64,000 nucleotides of DNA. It comes from Acinetobacter amyesii. Its GTDB lineage: Bacteria; Pseudomonadota; Gammaproteobacteria; Pseudomonadales; Moraxellaceae. The notes under the pieces were generated by a model, which made no database searches, was not told the DNA's origin, and saw nothing but the letters and a program-made list of their open reading frames with translations. The stretch lies in contig NZ_MVKX01000011.1 in NCBI RefSeq assembly GCF_002018365.1, positions 1 to 64,000 of the forward strand, in the 5' to 3' direction. The translations under genes were made by a program, and so were the position numbers. Below are positions 62,106-64,000 of this stretch, one piece after another (the first letter of the stretch is position 1; each line of letters starts with the position of its first letter).

Positions 62106-63743
62106 ATGAATAATAATCACAAAATCAGCATTATCGCTGCTGTATTTACGACATTGGTGGGCTGTGGTGGATCAAGCTCTAATGATGATGGCGCGACACC
62201 TACACCTACACCTACACCTACACCTACACCTACACCTACACCTACACCTACACCTACACCTACACCTACACCTACACCTACACCTACACCTACGCCAACA
62301 CCAACACCAACACCAACACCAACACCAACACCAACACCAACACCAACAACTGTAGCGGATAAATTCACAGGTGAATGGATTCAAGGGAACTCTGCCCTCG
62401 GTAACAGTAATTGCGATTTACCACAAATTTCAATTCATAAAACCAGTGAAAATTCAGTCAGTGCACAGAACGAAGAACTAAAATATGCAGTACACAATAG
62501 TTCAAGCAAAACCTGCAGCGGTGAATTTATTTCCAAACGCTATCAATTACTTCATGACATGGTCATGAGTGAAATACAGCCGGCTGCAACACTAAATAAC
62601 TTTGAATATCATGCGATTAAGTTTCAAGCAGTCAGAGGTGGCGCGACGAGCAACCGTGTCTTAACTTTTTTAAATAATAATTCTTTCTGTGTGATCAACG
62701 CGACGATTTCAAATCCAAGCTATATCATCATGCAACGCGGTCTAATTACTGACCCACTCAAGGACAGCCGCTGCTATACAAAAAACACCAATGAATTCTT
62801 CACCAATTTAAAACCGAAAGCCAAAATCACAACTGCAGACTTTAAGTCTGAAAGTTTTATTAATTCGACCGACACAGTAAACTTCTTGGCTCAGCTCAAT
62901 ACAATGGGACAAAGTGGTTATAAGTTAATTGGCTATGATTCTAAAACTTTGGACAATGGCAATGTTAATAGCTACATGAAACTTGCCAATGAAAATACGC
63001 GTTTCAATCATATTGTGGCAGATCGTACAGCACCCTCTACCGCTGACATTTATTTTACATGGCGTAATCAGTTAAATGAAAAAGGCAAATCAGGTTATCA
63101 ATACTTGCATAGCGTCAGACCGACCAATGCCCTGAATTTCAAAGATTATTTTATTAAGAAGGAAAATGATACCGCAACATACACCTATGACAGCGGCTAT
63201 GCTTCCCCACTCGTAGACCCAGTGCAACTGGAAACCATGCTTAATACACTGGGTGCCCAAGGCTGCCGTATTATTCAATTCAAAAGTTATTTCACTGGTT
63301 TACGTCCTGAAATTCTGAACGGCAATCAAAATAGTCCTAAAGTTGCAACCTGTATAAATAGCAGCGCACACCATGGCACCTACAGCTATCGTCATAAAAC
63401 TTACCCAACCGGCAGCAATAGTGTAGAGCGCAGCTTAAAATTACAGGAGTTGATTGATGAGCAGGCTAAAGACGGTTACCGCTTAGTCAGCCGTGCTTTA
63501 GATATGAGTTCAACCACCAAAAACGGCATGCTGTTTATGAAAGACAGTGAAAACACCAATGTCGGTGAGTTTAAAGTCTTTAGCGAAACTGTCTTTGCAA
63601 CGTCGACGTTTAACGATGTCTTGCTGAAACGTCTTCAGCAGCAAGGTCAACTCGGTTGGTTATACACCAGTGGTCAACTACTGTTTGCAAACAATCCAAA
63701 ACATCTACAAACAGAACTGAGTGACTTTAATTTAATTGATTAA
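62106..63743 (+). CDS. Lipoprotein with Thr-Pro stalk and five internal helix repeats
   Basis: 545 residues. A lipoprotein signal ends in LVGC with Cys20, then a short Ser/Asn/Asp linker, then 25 Thr-Pro dipeptides (residues 31-80), a probable rigid extended stalk. The remaining 460 residues include an N-terminal Cys-containing region and, from about residue 255, five repeats with the pattern L-x2-L-N-x2-G-x2-G-[YCW]: QLNTMGQSGYKLIGY, QLNEKGKSGYQYL, LNTLGAQGCRIIQF, LIDEQAKDGYRLV, RLQQQGQLGWLY. Between them lie beta-hairpin-like stretches, giving a unit of about 55-65 residues. The pattern resembles DUF4177-like domains. No function is known. Confidence 0.8.
   Translation: MNNNHKISIIAAVFTTLVGCGGSSSNDDGATPTPTPTPTPTPTPTPTPTPTPTPTPTPTPTPTPTPTPTPTPTPTPTPTPTTVADKFTGEWIQGNSALGNSNCDLPQISIHKTSENSVSAQNEELKYAVHNSSSKTCSGEFISKRYQLLHDMVMSEIQPAATLNNFEYHAIKFQAVRGGATSNRVLTFLNNNSFCVINATISNPSYIIMQRGLITDPLKDSRCYTKNTNEFFTNLKPKAKITTADFKSESFINSTDTVNFLAQLNTMGQSGYKLIGYDSKTLDNGNVNSYMKLANENTRFNHIVADRTAPSTADIYFTWRNQLNEKGKSGYQYLHSVRPTNALNFKDYFIKKENDTATYTYDSGYASPLVDPVQLETMLNTLGAQGCRIIQFKSYFTGLRPEILNGNQNSPKVATCINSSAHHGTYSYRHKTYPTGSNSVERSLKLQELIDEQAKDGYRLVSRALDMSSTTKNGMLFMKDSENTNVGEFKVFSETVFATSTFNDVLLKRLQQQGQLGWLYTSGQLLFANNPKHLQTELSDFNLID
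62196..62345. repeat. Hexanucleotide repeat encoding the Thr-Pro stalk
   Basis: Sixteen ACACCT units (62196-62291), one ACGCCA, then eight ACACCA units (62298-62345), 25 hexamers in all. The change of the proline codon from CCT to CCA at a single point divides it into two blocks. Six-base units keep the frame whatever the copy number. Confidence 0.97.
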
Positions 63744-63789
63744 TTCACGAGGTAATTTGAGCTTTTAAAAGTCCTTGAGCTTTTCCATG

Positions 63790-63815
63790 TCCTTGATGTC
63801 TCGGCATCAAGGACA
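63790..63815. terminator. Inverted repeat after the Thr-Pro lipoprotein gene
   Basis: Ten-base-pair stem GTCCTTGATG/CATCAAGGAC with a TCTCGG loop, 46 bases after the gene. No strong T-run follows on either side, so terminator function is uncertain. Confidence 0.45.
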
Positions 63816-63855
63816 TTAATTATTGAGATGGATCAAAAGGGTTTCAGCAAACCAC

Positions 63856-64000
63856 TTATTTTAAGCGGCAATTAAAACCCATCTTGGTATCTACGATATT
63901 TTTTTCATAACCCAAACTTTGAATAAATTGATTTCGATCTGCTACTAGCTGTTGATCAGCAACGCTAAGACGCGCTTTATTTTTTTGAGCCAAGCTGTAT
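63856..64000 (-). CDS. C-terminal end of an unidentified protein (5' part outside window)
   Basis: On the minus strand a frame open from the window edge reads YSLAQKNKARLSVADQQL, continues to GYEKNIVDTKMGFNCRLK and stops at TAA (63856-63858). The composition is coding-like, and the frame is uninterrupted over 48 codons. A C-terminal Cys and Lys-rich end are seen; no family can be assigned from so short a piece. It converges on the Thr-Pro lipoprotein gene. Confidence 0.6.
   Translation of the reverse strand, partial: YSLAQKNKARLSVADQQLVADRNQFIQSLGYEKNIVDTKMGFNCRLK

Noticed and set aside
62117-62384. Gly-Val, Cys-Arg or His-Leu repeat proteins in other frames of the hexamer array
   Set aside because: Low-complexity frames produced by the ACACCT/ACACCA repeat; the lipoprotein frame has a signal peptide and a long folded domain.

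Overview
This window reads as chromosomal core sequence of an Acinetobacter species (Moraxellaceae, Gammaproteobacteria). The evidence is the AT-rich base composition and the order hemA - TPR protein - lolB - ispE - tRNA-Gln - prs - rplY - pth, which is the Pseudomonadales arrangement. Further support comes from a long Pseudomonas-type isocitrate lyase, DUF5713 and ABZJ_00895-type proteins, and an FMN riboswitch in front of ribB. No prophage, insertion sequence, CRISPR array or recognisable defence island is visible. The species cannot be named from sequence alone.

Layout. 1-9.1 kb: a truncated periplasmic metallo-beta-lactamase-fold enzyme with an Ala-Pro-Thr repeat tail, dgkA, aceA divergent from a LysR regulator, a CBS-domain membrane protein, a citrate-type transporter and a hypothetical protein. 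9.3-16.5 kb: two paralogous membrane proteins flanking tRNA-Leu, then DUF5713, folP, ftsH and rlmE on the minus strand, and yhbY and a DOMON-like protein on the plus strand. 16.5-22.3 kb: a coiled-coil protein, then carA-carB behind a leader that looks like a transcription attenuator, then greA. 22.4-25.7 kb: a small accessory-looking group (carboxyl methyltransferase, hexapeptide acetyltransferase, coiled-coil membrane protein, membrane protein) ending at tRNA-Met. 25.8-32.7 kb: rnpB, a ferredoxin coupled to coaD, smpB, a FilA-like exported protein, a flavodoxin, pgeF, rluD and bamD. 32.9-42.4 kb: dnaG, hemA, then the TPR/lolB/ispE/tRNA-Gln(x4)/prs/rplY/pth/panD block. 42.5-51.8 kb: the GDYXXLXY and DUF2157/DUF4401 pair, FMN riboswitch and ribB, a LysE exporter, DUF1289, trhO, DedA, two ABZJ_00895-type proteins, UPF0149 and an acidic small protein. 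52-58.8 kb: rpoD, ybeD-lipB, an SCP2-like protein with an iron alcohol dehydrogenase, and an APC permease. 58.8-64 kb: a three-gene minus-strand set (JmjC-like cupin, DUF6502, lipoprotein), an SH3-like exported protein, a Thr-Pro-repeat lipoprotein and the end of an unidentified gene.

Functionally most genes are housekeeping: pyrimidine/arginine precursor synthesis (carAB), coenzymes (folP, coaD, panD, ribB, lipB), envelope assembly (bamD, lolB, dgkA, pgeF), RNA processing and modification (rnpB, rluD, rlmE, trhO, smpB, pth), transcription and replication (rpoD, greA, dnaG), and carbon use through the glyoxylate shunt and citrate uptake. The items most worth following are the carA leader, the paralogous pair around tRNA-Leu, the Thr-Pro-stalk lipoprotein with five internal repeats, the JmjC-DUF6502-lipoprotein cluster, and the repeat-tailed hydrolase at the window edge.
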